DNA of 64,000 bases from Eleginops maclovinus (lineage: Eukaryota; Chordata; Actinopteri; Perciformes; Eleginopidae), in assembly GCF_036324505.1 (NCBI RefSeq), contig NC_086352.1, positions 22,539,637 through 22,603,636 on the forward strand. Reading direction: 5' to 3'. The notes beneath the pieces were generated by a model. It was not told the DNA's origin and made no database searches. It worked only from the letters and a program-made list of their open reading frames with translations. How positions within the stretch are numbered: position 1 is the stretch's first letter; each line of letters opens with the position of its first letter. Of this stretch, positions 24,961-37,739 are shown one piece after another. Position numbers and translations under genes: made by a program.

Positions 24961-27900
24961 TTCAAAGTTTACATGATTATTTCCAAGCCTTTGTATATTT
25001 TGGAGCTGTGCAACACCTTTAGTCTTGTATTTATTTATTTTTTTGGGTGGCGGGGTTACAACATTGTGAAAATGCCATTATTATATATCTAATTCATTTT
25101 AACAGCTCATCAGGCTGCTTAGTAACTGTGCATAGAAAAAAGCCAATAAATGTGATTGCGTTGAAACAGAATGTCTTTTGTGTGACAATTCATTTCCTCC
25201 CTATCAGAACAAGTTGCACTGAGAACATCTCTCCACTGGACAGCAGTGCTTCAATGGTGTCTAGTTTCAGTCTCCACTACAGTATTTCCCCTTCAACTGT
25301 AGCTACTGGTCATATTCTGCTAAATACAACTCAGATTCCTTTGAGTATAATTGAAAAATACCTTAAACATTAAAATACTTCTCAAGTGGCACGAAACAAA
25401 CAAACTGATATAAAAAAAAAAACAGAACTCAAGTTTTGAAATAAAAAACGGTATCGACAGGTTTAGGATAAACTCTCATTTTGGGATATTTAATTTGCCC
25501 GGTCTCAGTCTTAACTGTGCGATACATCGCTAAACTCCAAATGACAATTCATTTTGATGGCAAACCAAGACCACTCTATACGCTTTGTATGTAAACCTAC
25601 AACTAAGCCTACGTTACTTGCACTTTCTAATTGTTTATGTTTAGGGGTTATGTGTACATTAGACTTACTTTAGTAGGATCCTTAAACTTGGGGATGAAGT
25701 AATCCGTTTTTCCGTCAAAAAAACAAATCAGGTGATACAAAGTGTGAACAAGTATTTTTCTATAGTTTGTGTAAGTTAATTTCCGTTGTTCTATTTGACG
25801 CGTTGACGTCCTCAAGTGACTGAAATTCGAAATAGACGGTGAACCGGAAGTAAACCGTTGAAATAAAAAGTGAAATCAGTGACAGTGAGAAATATTTTGG
25901 TCTGATAACGAGTTACTATGACTTGGTGTTGTTTCAGATAAAGCTTAAGTTATTTAATGTGTGTAATATTTAGTGATATCAATTTCTAGTTGACTAGCAC
26001 TTTATATTGGGGAAACTGTTACCATACCCAAATAAAGGGCATTTATAAAATCACCAGCAGAGGTCCCCAGTACCTACTTATGGTTACTATTTGGACCCGT
26101 TTCAAATAAAAAATAATAGTTCTCAGATATTTGTTATCCGTATGTTTGTGGTCCGATCTAGACAAGTCGACCCTTCGGTTCCCAGGACAAGTCCCCTACA
26201 GGCTGAGCAACTGCTGCCCCCATCTATCACACACTGTAGCACTATTGAAAGGATATTTGATTTTATATTAAGTAAACGATTAATTTAACTCAGACAGGAT
26301 CCATTAAAAAAGGGTTAGACCAACATTGAACCTAAAGATTATAAGGAATTAGTCCGTAAGTACTTTTTTTAGTATTTTCATTTCACAGCAAGTCCATTTT
26401 TTAGGGCTGGCTATAAAGTATCTTCTGTTTACCTTTATCTGTTCATAGATACATTATGTCACAGAGTGTCACGGTAAGGGGCTGATTTTCTTAAAGCTAC
26501 ACATACCATTTATCTTAAATAGTTAATTACATAAACAGCCTAAATGTTAGCATGTTGCAGAGTAATAGAGTTTTCAACTTGGAGCTCTGTGCTGTGATGG
26601 TATCTCCACAATCAGACAACAGAAACCATTCCTTAAGTATCTGCAAGATGAGTCATAATTAGCCCGTTTATTCTGAGTGCTGCTGGTGATTTTTTTTGAC
26701 TGGCTGACTTTTTCAACAATGAATCCTATTGAACTGTCACTTTCCTTAAGTAAGACATCCATGACTCCATGACTCCATGATCCTTTGACCCCCCCAGCCC
26801 CCATACCCTCCAGACTCAGAAAGACACACACACACACAGACACAGACACACACACACACACACACAAAATGTAGGCACACAATCAAACCAAACTAAAAGG
26901 AATGTCTACCAGTGGTGTGGAATGTTTTTTCTTTAGCACAAATGTGTTCCCCTTCTGTATATATGTTTTCTTCTTGTTCCAAATGTGTGATTCACTGTTG
27001 AAAGAAGCAAAAGAAAGCTAATGCTACATACACTTATGTTTAGCCCTTATTAACATGTGCTTGCTTTTTTTCTTATAAATTACTGGATAATCTGGCTTTA
27101 ACAAGAAATAACAACCTTTTTGGTTGGTTTGATCATTACTCAAACATATTCAACAGATGCTTATTACATTACAGCATGTCTCTTTTTCTTTATCCAAAAG
27201 CGACTTACATACATTAAATCACATAGGACAATACCCCCAGGAGCAATTTTTTGGGGTGAAATGTCTTGCCCAGGGACATAACTACATATAGACTGCAGTG
27301 GAAGATCAGCGCACTATCCCACTGTGCCACAGCCTCCCTGATCATGCTTCAAATGTGGACATTCCTTTGAGTTATAGGGTCAAAAGTTTGTAGCATTAGA
27401 AAACTCTTGATGAGGCTATTAAAATAAAGTTTACTTATAGCTACCAAGCTGAAGTCTCAAACATTTAGATGACATAAACAAATGTTTATTTGTATGATTG
27501 CATATCAAACATATTTGTCAAACATTTTTTGTCGAAATTACAGTAAAAAGCTGTTGGGCGATAATAGATGTCAAGGCATAAAAATATACATAGTTGGTTA
27601 TTGTGCAGTCCGTCTATGTCGTAATAAATGAAAAATGCTAACTATGTAAAACATTTTCTATGAAACGACCCCTACTAAAACCTGAGTTTGACATTAAAGC
27701 AAGATGGTTTCAAGTAAAGTTTAAACTTGTCACCACTACAGGAGAGCAACAGTGTGAAATGCAGCTACAACACACATGTTTTGGTTTCGGAAATGGTCTG
27801 AAATGTTCAGAAAATGATTATTTCTGCCATAGTAAAACAGATAAATACTTTGAAACATGTGAATTATTACCCACACACAGCATTTTCCTGTAGGTAGTTA

Positions 27901-28059
27901 TTTGATGGTGTGCACAAAAACTATTTCAGGCAGGAATAAATGTGATAACATTTACGCTTTTTACACTTTGTTACAGTAGAAAATGATATCAAAAACATTT
28001 TGGCTTGACTTTGTACAAAACAGTCCCCCCCCCAACTCTCTCATTAGCATCTTTCAACT
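24961..28059. other. Convergent intergenic region between nhs and scml2
   Basis: No gene seen. In human, the intronless RAI2 gene lies in this interval; no comparable long open frame is present here. Contents are AT-rich sequence, a CA repeat (26824-26866) and a dispersed fish-type repeat near 27175-27345. Confidence 0.6.
27175..27345 (+). repeat. Dispersed fish-type repeat fragment
   Basis: Starts TTTATCCAAAAGCGACTTACAT, runs through GGAGCAATTTTTTGGGG and GTCTTGCCCAGGGACA, and ends near CACTGTGCCACAGCCTCC. This series of short motifs recurs widely in teleost genomes as a non-autonomous dispersed repeat. I cannot assign the family precisely. Confidence 0.55.
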
Positions 28060-29012
28060 AAACATTAAGAGGCCTTGACTTTATTTAAATGTCAACACAT
28101 ACAGTATTTCAGTCTTTGTAGGGCCTATATCTTGTGCCTGCGTGTGTAATTGCTTGACTGTTAAAGAATAAAACAATCAAGAGGCCACATCAGTCCTCAC
28201 GTTGTTATTTTCAGCTTCAGTGTCTTCCAGTATACGGAACACACATAAAAAAAAGAGCAATAACTCTTCAGGAACTGATCTTCAAGGTCTTCCTCCAAAA
28301 TAAGACATAATGTACGTGGTGCTCACTCAAGTTAATTATGATCTTTGTCAAAAAAAAGAAAAACAAATCCTTATTTTGTGTGATTAACTTGAGGGGTTCA
28401 AAATCATTTCTACAACATCTGGAAAGACCACTATTCACACTGCTCATATACTGACTGTTGTTGTTGTTGATGTTGTAAGCACTCCTGTTTAAAACCCGGG
28501 AAACTAATTCCAACATCCTGTAACAGATGCAGTCATACAGTAACGTTATTGCATTATTTGAAATGTTACAGCGTGGAGTTCACTGACAGTATGAACTAAC
28601 TTTACCAATCTTGAGTGGGGATCCTTAAATCCTGAAACAGCCATATATCCGAAGAGATGAAGTTGCAAATCTTCCAGCAAATGTTTGGTACTAAGTTTGA
28701 TTAATGATGGCATCAGAGGTTTATTACAATATATCTGACTTCAGATTACTGAGGTATTTGGCCAAAAGCAGTCAAATTTTGTAAAAGTGAAAAAAATACT
28801 CAAATCAGTCAAATAAATGACCATCATTTGTAAGTTTGTATTTGTAAACTCCCTTCATTATCCAACTACAGAAAAAAACCAGAAGACTTTACCTCAGTGT
28901 CCTCAATGGTAGCTACGACCCTGGGTCAGTTGGGTTTACACAACATCCCTGTAGAGTAAAAAGGGTTTTGTGTGTGTTTGGTTGCCAGTAGGAAAAAGTT
29001 TGTCTTCATCCT
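28060..29012 (-). other. scml2: scml2 3' untranslated region
   Basis: Follows the TAG stop at 29013-29015 on the minus strand. A minus-strand AATAAA (TTTATT at 28080-28085 on +) is a plausible poly(A) signal; further candidates lie beyond it, so the end is approximate. Confidence 0.5.
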
Positions 29013-29138
29013 CTATTGTTTGCTATGTTTCAGCTTTTCAATGTGATGACAGAGTTTGAGCGCCGGACCCAGCTTCAGTCCCATGTACTTCATAATGACA
29101 TCACTGCGCAGCAGCATCAGAGCTCTGCCATCAATCTC
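29013..29138 (-). CDS. scml2: scml2 last exon: C-terminal half of the SAM domain
   Basis: 126 nt including the TAG stop. It encodes [20 protein letters not shown] then [17 protein letters not shown] and a short tail HSKQ. This is the conserved second half of the SAM (SPM) domain of Scm-family proteins (human SCML2 EIDGKALFLLKSDVMMKYMG). SAM domains of Scm and Ph polymerise and link Polycomb complexes. Entry is in phase 0. Confidence 0.97.
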   Translation of the reverse strand, partial: EIDGRALMLLRSDVIMKYMGLKLGPALKLCHHIEKLKHSKQ

Positions 29139-29259
29139 CTGTAGAGAGGGGATAATGCAGGGGGGCACGTTACCGACACATCCTTTCAGAACAATTTGAA
29201 GTTAAATTTGGGAAATCCAGTTTGAGAAAAAAGACCGCTCATATACATGAAATACTCAC

Positions 29260-29414
29260 ATGTTTTCTGAACAGTTCGACATGCGGGCCGAGAGTTTGGG
29301 GGTCAGCATCTTGGACAAACCGCATGACATCATCCACTGACCAGGAAGAGGTGTCGCTCCCTGAACCCTCTTTGTCTTGCTTCACGTGGTCTGGGCCCGT
29401 CGTCGAGCTAGCGG
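29260..29414 (-). CDS. scml2: scml2 exon: N-terminal half of the SAM domain
   Basis: 155 nt, enters in phase 1 after TTTTTTTATAG and leaves in phase 0 at GTGAGT. After a Ser/Gly-rich lead it encodes SSWSVDDVMRFVQDADPQTL then GPHVELFRKH, matching Scm-family SAM domains (SxWSVDEVxxFxxxxDP). Some residues are nearer SCMH1 than SCML2 (FV..ADPQ.LGPH..LFRKH). Confidence 0.96.
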
Positions 29415-29654
29415 CTATAAAAAAAGAATCAAACCTATGCCTTATTAAATGTTACACCTTCGTGTTATGATTGAAACTGAAATGGGCTAAATCAAAAAGA
29501 AGGTTTATAGTTTATAATTGTTATGCTTAAACCTCAACAACAAAGAAACCACTGTCCTCTTCTTGAATGAATAACTTTAAGTAGAGGGTTATCACTGAAG
29601 AAAATAACGTATGGCTATTATTTTAAATTTCCTTATCACATTTAGAAATCCTAC

Positions 29655-29870
29655 CCTCAACTCGTCTGGGTGGACACATCTGGCCAAGTTCAGTGGGGTT
29701 TGAGCTGACGCGTCTTAGGGGTGGCGGTGTGTGTGTGTGTCCAGGGTAATATGGCCGCTCCTTCTTTGTTACCCTGTAGTCCGATGTTGTGAGAGAGGTG
29801 TGGGTGCTGGGAGCAGCATCCTTTGTAGAGTCTTCTTTGGACATGCTGTTCTCAGGGTGGGAAAGTGGTT
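29655..29870 (-). CDS. scml2: scml2 exon: low-complexity linker before SAM
   Basis: 216 nt, phase 1/1, from GTAACAG to GTAGGA. It encodes a Ser/Thr/Pro-rich linker (ENSMSKEDSTKDAAPSTHTS, later THTPPPLRRVSSNPTEL). Sequence is not conserved enough to match on its own; it is called from phase, splice sites and position between SLED and SAM exons. Confidence 0.85.
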
Positions 29871-30275
29871 CTGTTACAACAACAAAAAAAAAAGGTAAGA
29901 AAATCCGATAAACTCGTGTAAAAAAAAAAAAGATGCTGCAAAGTACTGTACCATAGACAATACAGCCATAGTGACTAACTTATGTACGAAGATCTTAGAG
30001 AACATTTTTCTGATAGGATCTCACAATGTTCTAAACTTTTTATTCCAAACACACCAGTTAATTAGTAAATAGGGAAAAAAACCTTCATAAAAACTAAGGG
30101 AATTGCTACAAAAGATGTTTTCAAAATTCATAAAATGATTTAGATCTTTTCGCCGGACCATTTCGCCCTGGGAACATGGTCTTACTGTCTACCAAATTCT
30201 GTCATTGACAAAAAAAAAAGTTTGAAAACTAGAGAGCTTTATTTAATAATTATAAAAATCACTTTGCAATGTACA

Positions 30276-30322
30276 TTATATATGATATTTCCAGAAAATA
30301 TCATATATAATATTTTCTGGAA
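30276..30322. other. Two overlapping perfect hairpins in a scml2 intron
   Basis: Arms 30276-30290 and 30296-30310 are a perfect 15-bp inverted repeat with a 5-base loop. Arms 30289-30301 and 30310-30322 are a perfect 13-bp inverted repeat with an 8-base loop. They share sequence, so only one can form at a time. Confidence 0.85.
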
Positions 30323-30486
30323 AAAGGTATTTTTTTGGTTACTGATTTTACAAATATGATTAATAATTTTAAAATAAATAAATAATTAGTTTCAATATAT
30401 TATGGAAGTAACTTATACATATAGGACTTCACTGTGTTACTGCACCAACCCATGTTTACGGTCACTCTGTCCACACTTTTGCCCAC

Positions 30487-30660
30487 CTGACTTGGTCCTG
30501 TTGTAGAAGCGTGTGTTGTTGCTGAAGGGGCTGAAAGGCTGGGAGCTGAACAAACTGTCACTCTCCAGATGTTGGCACATGTTCTCCAAGAACCGCAGCA
30601 CAGACGACGTACTGGAGGCCGAGGGTAGCTTCACGTAGCGTATACCATGCTCTGACCGCA
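30487..30660 (-). CDS. scml2: scml2 exon: end of SLED domain
   Basis: 174 nt, phase 1/1, after CCCCTCAG and before GTGGGC. It encodes YVKLPSASSTSSVLRFLENM then CQHLESDSLFSSQPFS, matching human SCML2 IQLPPVNSASFALRFLENFC and LLSSQPFS. This is the C-terminal part of the Scm-like embedded (SLED) domain, which in human SCML2 binds double-stranded DNA. Confidence 0.95.
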
Positions 30661-31893
30661 CTGAGGGGTAAAACACAAAGAGCTATTAATGCACATCACA
30701 CAAAGACACATGCACACGCACTCGCACACACTGTATGCATTCACATCTTAAGAAAAACAGCAGATGGTTTAGGGTAACCACCCTCCCTTTATAAGCAAAA
30801 ACCCACCTTTTTAGCCCATCCAACACTGCACCAAATCCACCCCCCTTCCACCAACACCCACCCAAGCCAAGCTTCCACAAATGAATCCCCCCACCCCGCC
30901 TCCTCTTCACCCTACCTCTTCGAATCCAGCCCCCCAAGGGAGACCCAATCCCAGCATCCAAAACCAGGTTAGCCGCACATGTCATCTCTGATTACAGACA
31001 CAGGGCTCACATCAGCTGCTGCCACAGGCCCTGTATTTTATTCCTCCACTCTCCTCACACATACAAACTGACATACACATGCAACATGCATGAACCATGT
31101 CTGAGTGCTTAAACCAATTTCAATTGCCGATCCATGCTTTATGGCATTAGGTGTTAGGAATACATTAGAATTTATCCATTTTCAAGAAATGACTTTGAAG
31201 GAATATTTCAACACTTGCTTCTTTGCAAGAACAAAATCCCTCTACCAGCACCTCCAAAGCAGGACAGTTTATTTTAGGTATTTTTTATTTGTTTCATTCG
31301 TACTAAACCTGAAGTGTAAGTGTGTGTACAATTAGGACTTTTTCTTGGCCGGGACCGGCTGCTGTGCAACTAACAGAGATTAGAGGAAGTTGCTGCTTAC
31401 GACTAAGAAATAGTCCAACAAATAGCCCACTGTATTACTGTATGTGAAACAATCACTTCTACACATTGTATGAGTTAAATAGACAGATGTAACATGAGGA
31501 ATTTATTATCTTTAGAGGAGCTGGTGGCTCACTGTTTCCCACATGTTTATGCTTAGTTAAGCTACAGTACAACCGTGGCAAGAAAGCTAAGTCAAAAAAA
31601 AAAGGTCAAAATATTAATTTAATGTGGTCTTACTTCCATGGAAACGTGTTGGAATAATATATTTACCAAAAATGTTAAAACAATTTGCTAAGAGTGGAAA
31701 TCATATTAACTTTAAGCAAAAAGCCCAACAATTAATAATTTGCTTCTCAAACATGAGATTTGATATTTTCATATAATTTCATATTGACCACATGACATTT
31801 ACACTTACAGTCAGACAGAATGAGCAATATATCTTTGTCACATTGTTAACCTACAACTTCTCAGGAATATCCGGTGGTGTTTACTGTATTTAC

Positions 31894-32100
31894 CTCTGAT
31901 GACCTCTCCTCCTGTGTGGGACTGGCTCTGCAGGAAGGACAGCATCACAGAGGGCTGGTACGTACAGTCAACACAGGCTTGAACAGCCTGCTGCAGCACT
32001 GCGTTGACTGGAGCCGGGCCAAAGTGGTCGGGTAGCTGCTGCACTAGCTTTCTGTCAAGATGCGGGCCGTAGTTCCCATGCTTGTTCACATAGACACACA
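31894..32100 (-). CDS. scml2: scml2 exon: core of SLED domain
   Basis: 207 nt, phase 1/1, after TTTCAG and before GTAAAT. It encodes VCVYVNKHGNYGPHLDRKLV, QQLPDHFGPAPVNAVLQQAV and QACVDCTYQPS, ending GGEVIR. It is near-identical to human SCML2 (VCVYVNKHGNFGPHLD and QQLPDHFGPGPVNVVL) and closer to SCML2 than to SCMH1 (VCIYLNKNGSTGPHLD). Confidence 0.97.
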
Positions 32101-32256
32101 CTGAAATGAACAAAGAGAGGGAAAGTTGTACCAATCCAAACACTGTTGCGTTGGACACTGCTGTCTGTGGACTTTTATATCAAGCTAGAAAGAGGTGTTG
32201 ATAGTGAACATATAAACATGAGTACACATGAGGCTCAGTTGTATCTGTGATCTCAC

Positions 32257-32383
32257 CTGTGCATACTACATTTGAGCTGTTGCTATGGTTGTCTGCTGAG
32301 GCGTGTCCGGGGACCATTCTGGTCTCTGGAGGGGGGACTGTAACTGCCGGTGTCCCCAGAGATTTCACCAGCCCTGGCTTCTT
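32257..32383 (-). CDS. scml2: scml2 exon: linker before SLED
   Basis: 127 nt, enters in phase 0 after GGTCTAG and leaves in phase 1 at GTGAGA. It encodes KKPGLVKSLGTPAVTVPPPE then a Ser/Asn-rich stretch ending SNVVCT. It continues the basic KKRGPKPRNK motif of the previous exon into K-K-P-G. Confidence 0.88.
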
Positions 32384-32694
32384 CTAGACCAAAACACAAA
32401 CAAACTCTTTCTCATTAACTCCCTGTAACCTACAACATTTCGAAATTATCTATTGAAAGGTGTATTTATAAAACGTTGACTAGTACACACAAACTGCACT
32501 GTAGCACATGTTGCAGCTTCTAGGGCAAAGCTCCTCATTCATCATGAATAAACATCCGCTAAATCTTACTTCTGTTAAACGGTGCACCTCTGACCCCTTT
32601 TCCTCTAAATCAAATCTGCCATAATACTTATAAACATAAGATGACCCGGTCACTGGACCACAGCATAACAGATTACAGCGCTGTGACATCTCAC

Positions 32695-33014
32695 CTTGTT
32701 CCGAGGCTTGGGCCCTCGCTTCTTGTGTGGTCTTGGGGCCAGAGTAACCTCAGAGCTCGTCCTGGCAGGACACGTTGATGATCCATTTACTGCTGCTGCC
32801 GCTGCAGCCTCAGCCGCTGCCTTCAACAAAGCAATAGTCTGGGATTTGGGACGACGACCACGGACACCCTTGCGCACAGGGAGGGGTGGCAAGGGATTGG
32901 GCAGTCGGTATGAGGTCTGCATGGAGGATGAGGAACAGTTGGAAGAGGATCGACGTGTAGTGAGGGAGGATGAGGGGGAAGAAACCGGAACAAGCAGTGC
33001 ACCAGGGAGCGTAA
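32695..33014 (-). CDS. scml2: scml2 exon: basic AT-hook-like linker
   Basis: 320 nt. The acceptor is TTTTACAG and the donor GTGAGA, with phase 0 exit. It encodes TLPGALLVPVSSP, a Ser-rich tract, YRLPNPLPPLPVRKGVRGRR, PKSQTIALLK, an alanine run (AAAEAAAAAAVNG) and PHKKRGPKPRNK. The RGRRPK and KKRGPKPRNK motifs are AT-hook-like and match basic linkers in SCMH1/SCML2 (KKRGPKPGSK in SCMH1). The frame shown by this homology needs one base from the preceding exon, whereas the MBT2 exon as read donates two; see the frameshift finding. A Met in this exon (in MQTSYR) could start a short MBT-less isoform. Confidence 0.9.
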
Positions 33015-36000
33015 CTGTAAAACATGGGATTATGGAGGTAGAGAGAGAAAAAATATGTTGATACTCTTCTTGTAATATGCATGAAAGATGCTAAAGATAA
33101 TCATATAAAATTAATACAAGTCATTGATTTGGATTTTATGGAATTAAATAGATTTTAAATCTGCAGCACAAAAAGAATAATATGGGCTTCAAACAAACGC
33201 ATGTGTTGAGAATAATCTTTACTTAACATCCCTGAGGCAAAGCATTAGCTGCATTATTAGCAATGTCACATTTACACCCTTAAGACTGTGTTCAGTGTTT
33301 AGACAGATTTTAAGAAGAAGAAAGACAAAGGGGGAATGAATAACTATGTGGTTCTGCAGAGGAGATTTGTTTTGATTTTCCAGAGTCCTCAGAGATTGGC
33401 AGGTCCTTTGTATTTGGCCCCTCCTTACACTGAAATCTGAGTCAAAAGTCACAAACCCCCAGAGATCTGCCTGCTAGACTTTTCCTTAAACCTTCTGCTT
33501 GGAGCAACACAACAAAAATAGTGATTATGGTGATACGATTCTAACCCTTTTTCCACATACAGCAGTAGATATTGGATTCTTGGGGTTGGTCTATTGGGAG
33601 TTAAATCGTATCCAACCATTATGTGTATCAGATGAGAATCATTAAAAAACACCATTTCAAACAGCCTTTGGGACTTTAATGCCATATTTTTTATACTCAT
33701 TTGCTCACTTACATAGACACCATTATACTGAGTGTCAATATATTGACACAGGCAACCATTGTCTGCATGTAAGTTGTCATGTTTTTAGAACTTCCAAAAG
33801 GTGGACGAGTTCTTCAGTAACTGTATCTGTGAGAAGCTACAATTGGCAGTCAATATCAGCCTAGCAGTTATACAGTATCAGCAAGATAGTACATTGGTTT
33901 TAAAATCCAGCATTCTAGGATGAGTTTCAAGTGTTGCTATGGTGTGTGCCATCATTTGTCCTACAATGGCCTGCTATCAAATCAATTAGAATAAAATACC
34001 TCAGCAAACAAAACCTAGCAAACTCTCGTTTTGGATCACAGACAAACACTGACTTAAAAGTCTCTCCACAAAAAAAAATCAATCTACTTGCAAAATGTCA
34101 ATCAGCGTAGGTGTTAATATAGAAGGACAGTGGCAATAAACTGAGAAAATAGGATTTTAATGAAAAAAAGCAGTGGCACAACCAGCCCCGTCTCTCCTCA
34201 TTAGCCCTGTGTGACTCTGTGATATGATCACATAATTATCAAAAGAGGTTGTGTGAAAGAAAGAAATTAAGGAAAAAAGAAAGATAAGCCTCTCCTATTT
34301 CAATACAAGGGAACTGTTTGGCGAGAGCAGTGGCCTGAGAGTGCATGTGGAGGCTCTCATGGGGCCCGGGCTTTCAATCGAGCTTCTAGACTGAGGCGAT
34401 ATGGAGACACTATGGAAGGTTTACAGTATTCTCTAAGGGGCCAGCTGGGGCACCCTGAAAGCTGCTTAATTGGGAAATGAGTGAAAGTGGCCGTATATAG
34501 AGCAGGGTTTTGTTTCAACGGGTGAAGTCTCACTCGCTCACCAGGAGCGGTCACAAAAAGCATGCTCAGGGAGCAAAAGAAACAGAAATACCGACCTGCA
34601 CGCACAGTGGCACGCTTATTCACCGAGCTATGAGAATTAAGCCCTACAAAGGCAGATCAAAAATGATTTGCAGGGTACCAATCAGTATCAGCGGGTTTTA
34701 ACTCTCCAAGGGAAATCTGAGTTGGGGGGCCTACTCTGATCTTTCCCTGCTGAAAAAAAAGTCTAATCCATTCACATAATGTGACAGCCACTGGAGCAAC
34801 ATGTTCCATTTCCAAAGTGGTGATTAATGTCATATTATGCCAGTTTGTAGTTAACCATTTTATAAAAAGTAAAAACAACGAATCACATTTGCATTTTTAA
34901 CTACAACTTTAAAATGTTTTACATCCCACACTGTCTGACAGCATCATAAATATTCTATATCCACCTCAAGCTCTTCATCAAAGCAACATGAAATGTATAA
35001 TAAGAGAAATAAATATAAAAAAAGATATATAAATATATATGTATAAATATCTTCATACATGCATCATTTTATAAAAATGTTCCAGAAAATACAGCCAACA
35101 ATGTTGTATCTATAGAGACTATTGTCACTTGACTTCAATTTAAAAAAATGTCTCCAAATCTTAACTTTCTTGATTAATATCTGGGTTAATAAAATGGGCA
35201 AAAGTAGAATAGCACTAAATTATCAAACTTCAAATTATATTAAACAAGAAGGCTGGAACCAGCAATGTCTGGTCAAACATTTCATAAACAAATAATTGTT
35301 GACAAAAGTTTTGCAAATAAACGTTACTTTTACTTATCAGAAAGACGATCAGTGGGATAAGCTCATGCTTCACAAAGATAGATTTAAATAAATATGTATT
35401 TCCTGTTAACATATTAGCATTAACTTTGGTTTCATTTATTTGTGTACCTTTTAAAATGTAAAAGTAAACAATGTCTTCCTGGTGTGGTAGTAAAGATGCT
35501 TACATGTTTCTAAAAGATGTGATGTAAAATGTGATTTGTTGAATACTGACCGAAAAAAACTAAAATAATTTGAGGAAACACTTAAAATATACCACATTTA
35601 GATTAACTCTACAAAAGACGTTTAGCATGGCAACCCTAGCATGTAACCAACCAGACATATGGTTCTGATCATGACTATATAATTCCAACTGACTCGTTGA
35701 CCCGTCTCAGCTAAAGCCTGAGGAAACTTGTGTATGTGAGCGCACATGCATGCATGAGAACGGGGTCGCCGAGAAGTGTGTCTGCTGTCTGGGGGGCGGG
35801 GGGAAGGGCTCCACAGAGAGCCTCTCATCTAATTACACCCCCCTCACCACCCCCCTTACATGCTGAGCACCCACACCCACATACACACACACAATGTTGA
35901 GTAAATCTGAAGCAGTCTAAAACACATCAACTGCAGATTCAGGTGTGTGTGTGTGACTGTGTGCAAACAGAATAGAGGAGGAAGTTACTTAAATAACTTC

Positions 36001-36186
36001 AGGCACAATGTGTAAATACAAAAAACCTTTCCTGCACCAAGACTGCATGACACTTCAGTAGATGTTCACCATTGAACAGAGTCAAATAAGTTAATATAAT
36101 TATAAAAATAAGGGAATAAAAACAGCACGGAAATATTTGATAATCACTTATCTTTCCCTCATTATTTGGCAAACTAATTCCTGATG

Positions 36187-36190
<4 letters not shown>

Positions 36191-36234
<44 letters not shown>
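36191..36234 (+). repeat. (CA)n microsatellite
   Basis: CA array of about 22 units within the scml2 intron. Confidence 0.95.
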
Positions 36235-36237
<3 letters not shown>

Positions 36238-36914
36238 AACATACACATGATCAAAAACACATGGAGCACCAAAATAATTACTGACAAAAACACTGTAAAA
36301 ACTACAATTCTCTATGAAAAGCAATTGCCGACATGAATTTGACTGAATGCAAGTCATTCAAAAAGTCTTCATGTTGAACAAAGAAAACTGTGTGAAGCTC
36401 CAGCTTTAATCATTAACACCCGAGTAGGAGGCAGCTACACGTGAGAAGACATGCAACTTTCATGTGAACAGCAGATTTTTCTTTCACTTCCTTTTTATGT
36501 TTTGCCAACACAATGAGTTAAAATCTGATGGAAACTTTGTTTATTTTTAGTTAATAATACTTTAAGCCATTTGGGGAGATAATTAACAGTTCTAAATACA
36601 ATCATTTCTAACACCACCAATACTACTTCCTGAATGGAGAAAATCATTGACTGAATTAGTTTGAATTGGTGCAGTTTTTATACATGATGATTTGTAACAT
36701 TTTAGGTAAGAAAAATCCACATAAGTCTAATGAAACATGCTATTGTTCATAAATATACCTGCACTCAACTTCAATGAACTGCATTGTATGTCTAAAACAT
36801 CCTTTAAAACACAATCAAGGCAAAATACTGGAAATATAAAGTGTGAAGTTTAACTTTTTTTCCTGTTATTTATGAAAAACAGCAACAAAAAAGAAGTTTA
36901 GCAACAAAAACTCA

Positions 36915-37275
36915 CCAGGAGTTCCCCACAAAAGCTGCAGAACTTGGCTTCTTTACTTGTGGCTCTCGTAGTAGTAGTGGAGGCAGTTGTAATGATAGTT
37001 GTAGTAATGTCCGTAACAATACTAGTCACTGACTCTAGTTGCTTCCTGGTTGTCTTTTAGCAGCAACTCTTTGTCTTTTAGCCGGTGTTGATCTGTTTCC
37101 TCTTCCTAACTTCCTCTAAATATTCTCCTCATCTTTACTTCATGGCTATTTTCTCTCTTTCTATCGGCTGCTTTCTCTATGTGTGCCTCCCTCTTCTTTC
37201 TCCCGGCAGCAGTACACAACAAAGCCCACGCTGCTGCTGCTTCTGCTGCTGGTTCAAGCCGCTGCTGCTGCTTCC
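36915..37275 (-). other. scml2: Candidate alternative first exon of scml2
   Basis: On the minus strand a CTCCTG|GTGAGT donor (exon end 36915) closes a CTG/CAG-rich stretch with an open tail reading ATSKEAKFCSFCGELL. Its phase does not match the coding frame of the next exon, so any transcript from here would carry it as 5'UTR and could start at Met within the 32695-33014 exon. Support is one good donor and promoter-like composition only. Confidence 0.25.
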
Positions 37276-37352
37276 CTGCCAATGAATGAGCATGAGGAAG
37301 GAGGGGGGGGGGGTGTTTAGATTTGCATACAGGCTGGGGAGGGGTAGAGTGA

Positions 37353-37372
37353 GGGAGGGATGGGTGGGTGGG
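37353..37372 (+). other. G-quadruplex motif
   Basis: Five GGG tracts separated by 1-2 bases, inside a wider G-rich zone (about 37295-37555) including a run of ten or more G at 37300. Confidence 0.7.
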
Positions 37373-37627
37373 TGTGTTGGATAGTGAGGAGGGATAGGGG
37401 GGAGTTGATCCCTTTATTCATGTTATCTGTAGGCCATATCGACAGTCTACGTCAGTCACCTGCTTCTCAACAAGCCCCTGGGGGAGGGGGAGATGGGGGG
37501 GAGAGCGGTTAACGGTGGGGCTCTCAGATTGGATGGGGGATGGGGGGAGGTAAAAGGTTAAACTTGATCAGAAGAGTCCGTGTAGAATTGGGTAAACTCC
37601 TGGAGTTGGTGAGCACATAAGCAAGCT

Positions 37628-37739
<112 letters not shown>

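Noticed and set aside
32696..33061. Plus-strand open frame over the scml2 linker exon
   Set aside because: Antisense shadow of a GC-rich coding exon; the minus frame matches Scm proteins.
36915..36950. Zinc-finger-like EAKFCSFCGELL
   Set aside because: Only one C-x2-C pair is present, the donor phase does not fit the scml2 coding frame, and no FCS-finger second half follows. Kept only as part of a low-confidence 5' exon.
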